From contig CALWSF010000021.1 of the NCBI GenBank assembly GCA_944384125.1, positions 1-57,989 of the forward strand: a DNA stretch of 57,989 nt, read 5' to 3'. Within the stretch, counting starts at the first letter, position 1. The number at the start of each line of letters is the position of its first letter. This DNA is from an uncultured Lachnospiraceae bacterium. Lineage in GTDB: Bacteria > Bacillota > Clostridia > Lachnospirales > Lachnospiraceae. The notes below the pieces were generated by a model. The model was given only the letters and a program-made list of their open reading frames with translations, was not told the DNA's origin and did not search any database. Shown in pieces: positions 26,354 through 34,557 of this stretch. Made by a program: the position numbers and the translations under genes.

Positions 26354-27627
26354 GCCTTTTGCCTCATTGTTTTTTTGTCATTATTACCGCACAAATACGT
26401 TTCAACCCCCGTTTTGTGCAATAGCTCCGCAAAAAAGGAGGCCTGTGAACCATCAGGCGGAAACGGCATGCACGGTGTCCGAAAAAAACGCATCCTGTTT
26501 ATTTCTACGGGAAAAACGGCTTCTGAAACACGGCTGGAACAGCTCAGCAGAATACGCACATTTTTCCGCGCCAGAAACCGCGCGGAGGCAATTGAATCTT
26601 CTACCTCCCAGTCCTTAGTTCCACACAGCAGAAGAATCAGATCATACTCCTCATCGGCTGTCTTTTCTATCCCGACTCCGAGATCGTCCACAACCGCATC
26701 AAAATCAGGTTCATCCAGCCTGACACAGTAGCCGTAGTCCGGTTTCATTGCCATATTATCTATATGGTATATTCCATACGTATCCGGAACCCTGTCCCGA
26801 CGGGCTGCTATTTTCCGTACGGCCCCCGTTTCATTTTTCTCTCTGTACAGACAGTTTACCCCCTGCTCTGTTAAATAAGAAACCAGACTGAATGCCATAT
26901 GAGTAACTCCTATGCCATGTCTGCTGCCAACTACAGCAATCCTGAGAAGTGACATCCCCTTTTTTGTGAAAGCACCCGCTCCCAGTTCGTTTAAATCCTT
27001 CAGCACATCCCGTACGTTCTGATAGCGTGCTTCTTTTTTCCTCTCAAGACAACGCCCCACTATGACGGAAAGCCTGTCGCTGCCTGCGGAAAATGCCGCA
27101 CTGTCCATATCCGGCACTGACTGCCCCGTTCCCATATAATAAAGGAGAGCGCCAATGGCATAGATGTCGGTCCTTTCATCCAGAGACTCTCCGCTGTATT
27201 GTTCAGGTGCAGCAAAACCTCTTGTTCCATAGCGCATCCGCATTTCCCCCGCCGCAGAAGCTAAAACCGACTGATCAAAATCGATTAATTTGAGCGTTCC
27301 GTGAGAAATAAGAATATTCGCCGGCTGAAGATCCAGGTACAAAATTGGAATTGGTTCGAATGAATGCAGATAATTAATGATTCGGCACAGCTCGATTCCC
27401 CATTGAATCTGACTTGCCTTCGTCAGACAGCCCTCTCGCTGAATGAGGGCATGTAAGGACTCACCGTCCAGATATTCTTCGATGAGATAATAATAATTTG
27501 AATCCGCTTCTAAGTCATAAATAATCGGTATTCCAGGATGACGCAGCTTTTTGAGCAGTTCAGCCTCACAGCCATATCCCGCTTCCGACCTCGGCACTCT
27601 CTTAATCGCCCGATTTTCATCGAGCAC
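26326..27627 (-). CDS. Ser/Thr protein kinase fused to a degenerate ParA-like domain
   Basis: The kinase domain covers residues 1-195 from GTG 27627. It has RAIK (ATP Lys), EAELLKKL (alpha-C Glu), a catalytic loop LDLQPANIL in which the usual HRD and DLKPEN are altered but the catalytic Asp and the Asn remain, LIDFDQS in place of DFG, and FAAPEQY (APE). The glycine-rich loop lies upstream of 27627 (see next entry), so this start is only the first standard codon. Residues 215-430 carry a SIMIBI-like domain with VVGSRHGIGVTHMAFSL, lacking the Walker Lys. No transmembrane segment or PASTA repeat is present, so it should be cytoplasmic. It overlaps a second GVTH-type protein downstream. The partner and signal are unknown. 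Confidence 0.7.
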   Translation of the reverse strand: MLDENRAIKRVPRSEAGYGCEAELLKKLRHPGIPIIYDLEADSNYYYLIEEYLDGESLHALIQREGCLTKASQIQWGIELCRIINYLHSFEPIPILYLDLQPANILISHGTLKLIDFDQSVLASAAGEMRMRYGTRGFAAPEQYSGESLDERTDIYAIGALLYYMGTGQSVPDMDSAAFSAGSDRLSVIVGRCLERKKEARYQNVRDVLKDLNELGAGAFTKKGMSLLRIAVVGSRHGIGVTHMAFSLVSYLTEQGVNCLYREKNETGAVRKIAARRDRVPDTYGIYHIDNMAMKPDYGYCVRLDEPDFDAVVDDLGVGIEKTADEEYDLILLLCGTKDWEVEDSIASARFLARKNVRILLSCSSRVSEAVFPVEINRMRFFRTPCMPFPPDGSQASFFAELLHKTGVETYLCGNNDKKTMRQKAWDFFRGIF

Positions 27628-27742
27628 CAGATGCCTGGCGAGAAAAACGGTTCCGCTTCTTCCGCGTCCGATGACCCCGCATATCCGATACTTGCCAAAC
27701 AGAACGGTGTCTTCTCCAGGTACACCTCCCCTCTGCGGGCAT
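27628..27742 (-). other. disrupted 5' end of the kinase gene (glycine-rich loop, possible one-base frameshift)
   Basis: In the kinase frame upstream of GTG 27627 the sequence encodes LFGKYRICGVIGRGRSGTV and FLARHLVL, a clear kinase glycine-rich loop. No ATG, GTG or TTG occurs in this frame before a TGA at 27742-27744. Only CTG 27702 is available as an unusual start. Removing one base from the C4 run at 27728-27731 (G4 on the coding strand) would join an ATG at 27742 (MPAEG) in frame to this segment. The gene is therefore either frameshifted, phase-variable, uses CTG, or has a sequencing error here. Confidence 0.6.
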
Positions 27743-28044
27743 CACTTCTCTTTTCCCATTGTAAACGATCGATTTGCATATTACAACTGTTTTTTGACAT
27801 TTATCTACATTTTCAGACTGAATTTTCAGTATCCGTCTGTTCCGGTTTAAGACACTTCCCTGAATTTTCATAAAAAAAACTACTGTAAACATTGATATTT
27901 TCATTGGTTCTGTAGTATATTTAGGATGTGAAGGTCTGACTATGTTCCTTTTTCACATAAGTCCGTGCAAAAAACAGACTGGGACATACATGGTCATTCC
28001 GCAACCTACGATGAACCATGAAACAGAATAGGAAGTGAGCCTGA

Positions 28045-28782
28045 ATGAAAATAGAGCGAATTAATGAAAACCAGATTCGTTGCACCCTTACAAGTTTTGA
28101 TTTAAGTGTCCGTGACCTGAATCTGGGAGAGCTGGCCTATGGCAGTGAAAAAGCCAAAAAGCTTTTTCGTGAGATGATCCAGAAAGCCTCCAATGAAGTT
28201 GGTTTTGACGCTGAAGATATTCCTCTTATGGTAGAGGCGATCCCGCTCTCCAATGAGAGCATTATGCTGATCATTACAAAAATAGAAGATCCGGAAGAAC
28301 TGGATACACGATTTTCAAAATTTTCTTCCGTATCGGATGAAGATTCCGGCAGCTTTCTGACAAGTGAGCTTCTGGAAGGAGCAGACAGCCTTCTTGAGCT
28401 TTTTGCCCGTACCGGCAGTGAAACTGCCCCGGATTCCCATACCGGCAGTCCTCAAAAGACAAACACAGAACAGGAAAACAGCGGACAGCCATCCGTACGC
28501 CATTTTACCTTTGGAAATCTTGATCAGGTTATCAGCGCATCCCACATCGCAGGCCGCGGATTTTCCGGCCTCAGTACCCTGTACAAAAATCCGGCAAATG
28601 GCCGTTACTATCTGTCCGTTCAGAAAACGGAACAGGACGGCGACTCTTTTAACCGCATCTGCAACCTCCTGGCTGAATATGGAAATGCTGCGAAATCCGG
28701 GCCGGATTCAGAGGCTTATTATCAGGAACATTATGAAATAATCGTAAAAAACACTGCTCTCCAGACTCTCTCATCCCTGTAA
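28045..28782 (+). CDS. mecA: adaptor protein MecA (ClpC adaptor)
   Basis: A 245-residue MecA-family adaptor that delivers substrates to the ClpCP protease. The N-terminal region MKIERINENQIRCTLT and the segment DLNLGELAYGSEKAKKLFREM match MecA, and residues 165-240 form the C-terminal ClpC-binding domain (FGNLDQVISASHI, LYKNPANGRYYL). The central part (about 105-160) is low-complexity and hydrophilic. ATG 28045 follows GGAAGTGAG. It is divergent from the kinase gene and has its own upstream region of about 300 bases with a plausible promoter (TTGATA, 18 bases, TATATT near 27890-27920). Competence itself is not implied. Confidence 0.9.
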   Translation: MKIERINENQIRCTLTSFDLSVRDLNLGELAYGSEKAKKLFREMIQKASNEVGFDAEDIPLMVEAIPLSNESIMLIITKIEDPEELDTRFSKFSSVSDEDSGSFLTSELLEGADSLLELFARTGSETAPDSHTGSPQKTNTEQENSGQPSVRHFTFGNLDQVISASHIAGRGFSGLSTLYKNPANGRYYLSVQKTEQDGDSFNRICNLLAEYGNAAKSGPDSEAYYQEHYEIIVKNTALQTLSSL

Positions 28783-28839
28783 ATTGATGGAATTTTAGTT
28801 ATGCTTCAATTTTTGAACATTAAATGAAATAATTTCTTC

Positions 28840-28868
28840 TTGAATAATTACAGGATATAGTATAAAAT
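28840..28868 (+). promoter_or_regulatory. sigma-A-type promoter for the ferredoxin gene
   Basis: TTGAAT at 28840-28845 and TAAAAT at 28863-28868 with a 17-base spacer, about 30 bases before the AAAGGAGG of the ferredoxin gene. With the downstream terminator this makes a monocistronic unit. Confidence 0.7.
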
Positions 28869-28904
28869 ATAGCCAGAAATCAAAAATAAAGGAGGAATGT
28901 AATC

Positions 28905-29075
28905 ATGGCATTTGTAATTAACGATACATGCGTAAGCTGCGGTGCCTGTGCAGGTGAATGTCCCGTAGGAGCTATCTCTCAGGGTGATGGCAAATACGAG
29001 ATCGACGCTGATTCCTGCATCGATTGCGGTACCTGTGCAGGTACCTGCCCGACTGGTGCTATTGAGCAGGCATAA
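28905..29075 (+). CDS. 2[4Fe-4S] ferredoxin, 56 residues
   Basis: A small clostridial-type ferredoxin. It has two cluster motifs, CVSCGACAGECPVGAI (first four Cys near residues 9-19) and CIDCGTCAGTCPTGAI (near residues 38-48), in the CX2CX2CX3CP pattern. Length of 56 is standard for these low-potential electron carriers, which serve pyruvate:ferredoxin oxidoreductase and [FeFe] hydrogenase. AAAGGAGG precedes ATG 28905. Its own promoter and a strong terminator flank it. Likely highly expressed. A hydrogenase role fits the maturases at 44-48 kb but is not shown. Confidence 0.97.
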   Translation: MAFVINDTCVSCGACAGECPVGAISQGDGKYEIDADSCIDCGTCAGTCPTGAIEQA

Positions 29076-29100
29076 GATACACTTTCTGTGTATGCACATA

Positions 29101-29132
29101 AGAGACTGTCACAGTTGGACAGTCTCTTTTTT
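29101..29132 (+). terminator. intrinsic terminator after the ferredoxin gene
   Basis: AGAGACTGTC and GACAGTCTCT form a perfect 10-base stem around ACAGTTG, followed by six T (to about 29132). Confidence 0.93.
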
Positions 29133-29245
29133 ATTTCTCGAAAACTTCTGTTTTTCATTTTTTCTTTTCAGTCTCACTTAAATTTTCATTTGCTTTGCCT
29201 CTTGCCAGAACAAAACAGCAAAACTTTTCCCTAAAGGAGTATTTT

Positions 29246-29959
29246 ATGAAAGAACAAAAACCTCTTATCGGTCTGACTCCGTCAGATGACGATTCCACGG
29301 GATCTTCCCGAATTTCTGCTTCCTACCTGAATGCACTGCAGGAAAGCGGTGCAGTTCCTCTGCTTCTGCCTCTTGCCCCTTCCGCCGAAGACTGCTCTGC
29401 CCTGACCGACACACTTGACGGTTTTATATTCACAGGGGGTCCCGATGTGCATCCTTTTTATTTCGGCGAAGAAACGCTTGAGGGCTGCGGAAACTGTTCC
29501 TTTATCCGCGATCATTCGGAACTTCTTCTGTTCTCCCATATTTTAAAGACAAAAAAGCCGGTTCTCGCTATTTGCAGAGGAATCCAGCTTATCAACATTG
29601 CAATGGGAGGCGACATTTATCAGGACCTGAGCCGGACAGAACGACATCTTAAAATTGCGCACAGACAGCCATTCTCTTCGTCCTTCCCGTCCCATCACGT
29701 TTCTGCTGTACCGGACACTCTTCTGGCTTCTGTCATTGGTACTCAGGCAATAGAAGTAAACAGCGCTCACCATCAGGCTGTTCGAAGGATTGCCCCCGGA
29801 CTTCAGAGCTGTGCCTTTTCTCCCGATGGTATTATCGAAGCAGTGGAAGCACCCGGATACCCTTTTCTTCTCGGTGTCCAGTGGCATCCGGAGCTTCTTT
29901 TTCACAGTCATGAACATGCACGCAGACTTTTCAACACTTTCGTGAACAGCTGCCGCTGA
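29246..29959 (+). CDS. gamma-glutamyl-gamma-aminobutyrate hydrolase family protein (peptidase C26)
   Basis: A 237-residue class I glutamine-amidotransferase-like hydrolase. The nucleophile Cys lies in AICRGIQLINIAMGG near residue 112, and the His and Glu of the triad in VQWHPEL near residue 212. TGGPDVHPFYF precedes them. In PuuD this family hydrolyses gamma-glutamyl-GABA in putrescine breakdown. No puuA/B/C genes are here, so another gamma-glutamyl substrate is possible. I chose ATG 29246 with AAAGGAG five bases upstream over an in-frame ATG 17 codons earlier. Confidence 0.88.
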   Translation: MKEQKPLIGLTPSDDDSTGSSRISASYLNALQESGAVPLLLPLAPSAEDCSALTDTLDGFIFTGGPDVHPFYFGEETLEGCGNCSFIRDHSELLLFSHILKTKKPVLAICRGIQLINIAMGGDIYQDLSRTERHLKIAHRQPFSSSFPSHHVSAVPDTLLASVIGTQAIEVNSAHHQAVRRIAPGLQSCAFSPDGIIEAVEAPGYPFLLGVQWHPELLFHSHEHARRLFNTFVNSCR

Positions 29960-29993
29960 CCCCCCGAAAACTATTGCCGCCTTTTTGCTGTTC

Positions 29994-30737
29994 CTAAAGC
30001 TTGTTTCCATTTCTCCCAAATTTCTTTTTTTTCAGGCGCAGAAAAGGAAAACTGCTGAATGAGGCCGCCGCTTCCGCCCGCCCCTGAGTGTCCCTCTGAT
30101 AAGCCCGGATCGCCTCATCCAGCTGTTTAAAGCGCTCCTCCTCTCTCTCATCCGACACCCGCATCAGATACTCCATTTCCTTGGCCAGTTTATCATGTAC
30201 AAGATAGCTGATATCCTGACTGAGCTTCTCGCTGTTTTCCTCAACAGCCCGTCCGATAATATGGTTCATAAGTCTCTGAAACTGTTCCATCTTCTTACCC
30301 GCCAGAAGTTCCTCTATTCCCCCCTGATTCAGAGCCGCCAGTCCCTTTTCATTTTCTTCCGAAGCCTGTCCGTTCTCCTTTTCTTCCCGGCCCTCCTGCT
30401 TTGCACTGTCCTCATTCTGCATATTCATTTCCTGATCTCCTATCCCCGTTTCTTTTAACGATTCCAGAACGTCCGCCTCAAGAAGCTCTCCCGGAATTAT
30501 TTTCTGATCCGCAAGCGTCTTTGCCAGAGCTGCTTTAATCGCTTTCAGCTGATACCCTTTTTCCTTCAGCATTTTAATCTGACGGAACAGCCGGATATGA
30601 AAATCCGTATAATAGCGGTGTCCCATATCATTGCGCGGAATTGAAAGCTGCAGCTCTTCTTCCCAATAGCGCAGCACATGTGCTTCCACATCTACTTTTT
30701 TCGAAGCATCTGAAATCAGATAATGTATCTCAGCCAT
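29994..30737 (-). CDS. MerR-family regulator with long coiled C-terminus
   Basis: A 247-residue protein. Residues 1-75 are a MerR-type winged helix (YLISDASKKVDVEAHVLRYW, RYYTDFHIRLFRQIKMLKEKGYQ split across the helix and wing). Residues 85-150 are acidic, Glu- and Gln-rich and probably disordered. Residues 155-225 are predicted coiled coil (EEREEERFKQLDEAIRAYQ). There is no Cys pattern for metals and no drug-binding domain, so the C-terminus may mediate self-association. Its stop converges on the hydrolase gene with 34 bases between stops. Confidence 0.82.
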   Translation of the reverse strand: MAEIHYLISDASKKVDVEAHVLRYWEEELQLSIPRNDMGHRYYTDFHIRLFRQIKMLKEKGYQLKAIKAALAKTLADQKIIPGELLEADVLESLKETGIGDQEMNMQNEDSAKQEGREEKENGQASEENEKGLAALNQGGIEELLAGKKMEQFQRLMNHIIGRAVEENSEKLSQDISYLVHDKLAKEMEYLMRVSDEREEERFKQLDEAIRAYQRDTQGRAEAAASFSSFPFLRLKKKKFGRNGNKL

Positions 30738-30854
30738 ATGTATCCTCTCCTTTAGTCCACAATATTTCGTAGCTTACTACTACTATATGCCGCCTTCAGA
30801 AAGAATATGAATTAAAATACGGCAAAAGCTGCATTTCAAACTGCAATATCAAAA

Positions 30855-30883
30855 TTGACAAGCAGAGGCTGGGGTGTTAGAAT
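30855..30883 (+). promoter_or_regulatory. promoter for the nitroreductase-like gene
   Basis: TTGACA at 30855-30860 and TAGAAT at 30878-30883 with a 17-base spacer, 65 bases before the gene start. It lies in the divergent gap with merR, so MerR-type control is possible but no long MerR spacer is seen. Confidence 0.75.
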
Positions 30884-30948
30884 TTCATTAAGAAATATGA
30901 ACTCCTTTAACGCAGCACGGGAGGTTACAGGAAAGGTGGATTACATAT

Positions 30949-31809
30949 ATGAATTATTATGAACTTGCAACAAAACGTGAATCAACAAGAAGCTTTAAGA
31001 AAAAACCGGTTTTAGACCGCCAGCTGTCCGAGCTGAAAAACTATTTCGGCGAATGCCGCCGGCTTTTACCGGAGATAAAGACAGAAATCCAGATTCTGGG
31101 TGCAGAGGCCTACCGCAATCTGACAGGCTGTGCCGGTTACCACAGCTTTATGATTGAAGCGCCCCATTACCTGCTGATTACATCTTCCCCCAGCGATCAC
31201 TACCTTGAAAATGCCGGGTATATCGGCGAGGATCTCGTAATGAAGCTGACTGAAATGGAACTGGAATCCTGCTGGATTACCCTTACAAATACGTCTGAGA
31301 TGAAAATGCGTCTTTCCATTCCGGAGGATATGGAGCCGGCTGCCCTGATCGCATTCGGCAACGCAACAACCATGCTTCCCTCCTCCCGCCTCGATATTAA
31401 GAGTGTTTCTGATATCATTATCAAAAAAAGAACCGGTTTCGTTGCAACCAAACTGGAAGTCGATCACGCAGTTTACACAGACACCTGGGGAGAAAGTGCC
31501 GGAATCTCCGCACTTCCAATCAACAGCAGCCTCTATCAGGCATTTATTGCCGCCTGCTGCGCACCTTCCTTCCTGAATCTGCAGTCTTACCGCTTCATGC
31601 TGGACAAAGACAAGGTTCTTATGGTAACACTGCCTGACGATCTTACTACTTCGTCCGACTCACGACTCAATGCCGGAATTGCCATGCTGCATTTTGCAGG
31701 AACCATGGAAAACCATCATGCTTCGAAAGGCGGATGGGTTCTTGGCGCACCTGAAAAACAGTACGATATTCCGGAAGGCGCATCCATTGACGGCTATTAT
31801 GCTATCTGA
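30949..31809 (+). CDS. nitroreductase-family protein (TM1586-type)
   Basis: A 286-residue flavin-dependent fold. The N-terminal TKRESTRSFKKKPV carries the Arg-Ser-Arg-type FMN phosphate contact, and the middle has an ENAGYIGEDLVMKLTEMELESCW helix (split by the active site) typical of nitroreductases. It appears to contain two half-domains in one chain, the second starting near residue 170 (SAGISALPINSSLYQAFIAA), as in the putative TM nitroreductase family. The electron acceptor is unknown. It has its own promoter and terminator. Confidence 0.8.
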   Translation: MNYYELATKRESTRSFKKKPVLDRQLSELKNYFGECRRLLPEIKTEIQILGAEAYRNLTGCAGYHSFMIEAPHYLLITSSPSDHYLENAGYIGEDLVMKLTEMELESCWITLTNTSEMKMRLSIPEDMEPAALIAFGNATTMLPSSRLDIKSVSDIIIKKRTGFVATKLEVDHAVYTDTWGESAGISALPINSSLYQAFIAACCAPSFLNLQSYRFMLDKDKVLMVTLPDDLTTSSDSRLNAGIAMLHFAGTMENHHASKGGWVLGAPEKQYDIPEGASIDGYYAI

Positions 31810-31833
31810 TTTTTAACCGCATACTTATAAAAA

Positions 31834-31871
31834 AGAGACCGGATGAGCATCTGCTCTTCCGATCTCTTTTT
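31834..31871. terminator. intrinsic terminator between converging nitroreductase and lytTR genes
   Basis: GAGACCGGA pairs with TCCGATCTC (one mismatch) around a 14-base loop, flanked by an A-run on the left and T5 on the right, so it can work in both directions. Confidence 0.75.
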
Positions 31872-31928
31872 ATTTTCATACCTTTGCCGGCTCTGAGAAA
31901 CACTGTAAAGCCACTTTGTATTATCTTC

Positions 31929-32648
31929 TCAAAGAACAAAAAGTCTCCTGAATTCTTTTACCTGCGTTCTTCCGATCGGAAGACGTTCCTTTTCAAAATA
32001 TTTCATTTTAAGACTGTACCCATTATTGTATCCCGGCACCATTTCCAGCACATAGTCAAGATTGACCAGGTAACTCTTATGGATTCGGAAAAACCTGTTT
32101 TCTTTCAGCCTCTCTTCATAATAATTCATAGATTCGCTCTGAAGAAAGTATCGATCCTTTGTATGGATCTTACAGTATCTTTTTTCCGTCTCTATATAAA
32201 TAATATCAGAAACACTGAGTACGCGGAAACCCTCGCCCGCATTGACCATTATCTTATTGATAGTTCCTCCCGATGACTGGCACTGTTCCACTTTTCTCTC
32301 TTCCAGACGCCCGATGGTTTTTTTCACTCTCTCCAGGTCAAACGGCTTAAGAAGATAGTCCACTGCCCCCAGCTCAAAAGCCTTTACTGCATACTCCCTG
32401 TAAGCTGTTGCAAATATAATCTGTATTCCCGGCTGTCTGCTCTTAATCAGTGATGCCAGTGTCGTGCCATTTGCTCCGCCCAGATCCACGTCAACAAAGC
32501 AGACATCAAACTTTTCTTCCGCCAAAAGCCTCATCAGCTTTTCACTGCTGTCTGCTTCCGCAATATCCGCATCGGGACAGCACTGGGCAATCAGGTACAC
32601 CAGCTCACTTCTGGCAGGACGTTCATCATCCACAACTGCTATTTTCAT
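31929..32648 (-). CDS. LytTR-family response regulator
   Basis: A 239-residue regulator. The receiver domain at residues 1-120 has the acidic pair DDE at 7-9, the phosphoacceptor Asp in CFVDVDLGG near residue 53, and the Lys in LLKPFD near 104. The LytTR DNA-binding domain at 140-238 has DIIYIETEKRYCKIHT and FFRIHKSYLVNLDYV. Such regulators bind direct repeats in promoters. The gene overlaps the sensor kinase gene by 23 bases, so they are coupled. The adjacent TAXI-TRAP operon is the likely target. Confidence 0.93.
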   Translation of the reverse strand: MKIAVVDDERPARSELVYLIAQCCPDADIAEADSSEKLMRLLAEEKFDVCFVDVDLGGANGTTLASLIKSRQPGIQIIFATAYREYAVKAFELGAVDYLLKPFDLERVKKTIGRLEERKVEQCQSSGGTINKIMVNAGEGFRVLSVSDIIYIETEKRYCKIHTKDRYFLQSESMNYYEERLKENRFFRIHKSYLVNLDYVLEMVPGYNNGYSLKMKYFEKERLPIGRTQVKEFRRLFVL

Positions 32649-34392
32649 CTTCCCCCTCCTTCCGACACGGGATAGTCATTCTCACAATCGTTCCGCTGCT
32701 TCCTGACATAATCTGCAGACCGGCGTTCCGTCCGAATATTCCAGTCAGTCTGTGCTGCACATTGAACATGCCTATCCCCGCCCCATCTGTCCGCACGGAT
32801 GGATCCGGTTCCCGGTTGGCATAAAGACGATCGATAACCTGCCTGTCCATTCCCGGCCCATTGTCTTCCACGTCAATCCTGATCTCATTTTCCTCACGAA
32901 GCACCCGTATCTGGACGAGTCCCCTTTCCCGTTTAACAGCCCCATGACGGATTGCATTTTCCACAATCGGCTGCAGGATCAGATTGGGAACCCGACATGA
33001 TCCCGCCCTCGGATCCGACTTTATCTTTACCCGGAGACGATCCTCAAACCGCGCCTCCTCCAGTCTCACATACGCCTCCACATGTTCCAGCTCCGTCTCA
33101 AGCGGAACCATATAATCAATATTTTCCAGCATATTTCGGAAGTAGGAGCTCAGCGCCATAAGAAGCTCCCTGGCCTTTTCCGGCTTTTCCCGGCAAAAGC
33201 ATGAAATAGTATTAAGAGCATTAAAAAGAAAATGGGGATTAATCTGAGACTGGAGCGCCCGGATTTCCGCTCTGCGCAGATTTTCCCGCTGCTTATCCAT
33301 GTCCGCCAGCTTAAGCTGTGTTGCAAAATAATTAGCCAGACCCGTCACAAATTCGATATCCGCTCTGTGAGAATATGCATTCTTTCGAACCAGAACAACA
33401 AGTGACAGAACATCCTCTTTGTCTTTAATAATAGGCGCAGACATAATCACATATTTTCTGTAGAGAGGATAGAACGCATCTTCCGGCAGCGGAACTCTGC
33501 TGATTCGCGTTGTCTGATACGTCTGAGTGGCTGAAAGCAGGCGGGGATACGTATTCCTGTCAAGTTCAATCTCGGAAAATGCCTCGCTTCGCCCCAGAAA
33601 CTGACAGTCTCTGATTACCGCTGCACCGGCACACCGATACTCCGACATGATGATTCCGATGATCTGTTCCATACTCTCCGGATTAGTCTCGGCATCTGCC
33701 AGATACGGCGTACAGCGCTGCATGGCTTTTGACGCCACTGAGACACTGGCAGCAGCCTCCAGATCAGCCTTATTGAAAATTTCTTTAAAAACACTGAAAA
33801 AGATAACCATTCCCAGTGAATTCAGACATACCATGGGAATCAGGACAATTTCCACTATCTCCAGCGCCTCGTCGTAAGGTTTTGTCATCACAAGTATGAG
33901 TCCGATATGAATCGCTTCAGCCAGAAACGTGATCCCCATGAGAAAAAAATTTGAATACTGCTTATGATCCCGACATCGATAGCCAATTACTGAGCCCATA
34001 ACTCCATGTATTAATGCAGATATCACGCATGCTACCGTGCTGATACGCTCAGGAAAAATCAGATACCGGTGTGCTGATGCTATAATTGCCGTTACCATGC
34101 CCGACACCGGACCGCCTAGAAATCCGGCTGAGAGTACACCGATCACACGTGCATTGGGAATTGCCCCCTCTACCTGTATACCAATATAGTCCGAAATGAT
34201 ACAGAACAGTCCAAATATCAATCCCAGAAAAATCTGTTCGCCACACTGACGCACCCGCTCTCCCGGTTCAGACGCTTCTTCTGTATCATTCAGGAGCAGC
34301 CTCTCCACACATTTAAGCTTTGTAAGGAGAAATGCCAGAACAATCAACAGTGAAATATTCATACAGACACTCATCACAATATCGTATCGCAC
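32626..34392 (-). CDS. LytS-type sensor histidine kinase (5TM, GAF, HATPase)
   Basis: A 588-residue sensor. Residues 1-190 hold the 5TMR-LYT membrane domain (several hydrophobic segments, ending near the motif SALIHGVMGSVIGYR). Residues 225-360 look like a GAF domain. The dimer/phosphoacceptor segment LQSQINPHFLFNALNTISC has the His near residue 385, and the HATPase has VENAIRHGAVKRERG (N-box) and DNGPGMD. I chose GTG 34392, seven bases after GGAGGAGG; the ORF is open 45 codons further but that part crosses a terminator hairpin. The ligand is not known; a carboxylate taken up by the TRAP transporter is an inference. Confidence 0.9.
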   Translation of the reverse strand: MRYDIVMSVCMNISLLIVLAFLLTKLKCVERLLLNDTEEASEPGERVRQCGEQIFLGLIFGLFCIISDYIGIQVEGAIPNARVIGVLSAGFLGGPVSGMVTAIIASAHRYLIFPERISTVACVISALIHGVMGSVIGYRCRDHKQYSNFFLMGITFLAEAIHIGLILVMTKPYDEALEIVEIVLIPMVCLNSLGMVIFFSVFKEIFNKADLEAAASVSVASKAMQRCTPYLADAETNPESMEQIIGIIMSEYRCAGAAVIRDCQFLGRSEAFSEIELDRNTYPRLLSATQTYQTTRISRVPLPEDAFYPLYRKYVIMSAPIIKDKEDVLSLVVLVRKNAYSHRADIEFVTGLANYFATQLKLADMDKQRENLRRAEIRALQSQINPHFLFNALNTISCFCREKPEKARELLMALSSYFRNMLENIDYMVPLETELEHVEAYVRLEEARFEDRLRVKIKSDPRAGSCRVPNLILQPIVENAIRHGAVKRERGLVQIRVLREENEIRIDVEDNGPGMDRQVIDRLYANREPDPSVRTDGAGIGMFNVQHRLTGIFGRNAGLQIMSGSSGTIVRMTIPCRKEGEDENSSCG

Positions 34393-34460
34393 CTTTGTTC
34401 CTCCTCCCCAGTTTTTCAGCCGGCAGGCATTGCCCTGTCCAAAATTTCTTTTTCTGAAAT

Positions 34461-34503
34461 ATAAAAAACAGGGGCTGCAGACCTGAACCCGCAGCTCCCC
34501 TGT
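34461..34503 (-). terminator. intrinsic terminator between the TRAP operon and the lytS gene
   Basis: On the minus strand ACAGGGGAGCTGC pairs with GCAGCCCCTGT (one bulge) and is followed by T6. It sits between the TRAP permease stop and the sensor start, so the sensor is expressed by readthrough or from its own promoter within about 70 bases. Confidence 0.88.
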
Positions 34504-34557
34504 CTCCGCTATCCACCGCGGGGGCAACAGCCCATGTAAAATAATATTTTTGCAGCG

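Noticed and set aside
27742-27759. Upstream ATG-GGA-AAA-GAG-AAG-TGA read as a kinase N-terminus with selenocysteine at TGA
   Set aside because: No selenocysteine insertion structure is visible after the TGA, no selenoprotein kinase of this type is known to me, and the ATG lacks a ribosome binding site.
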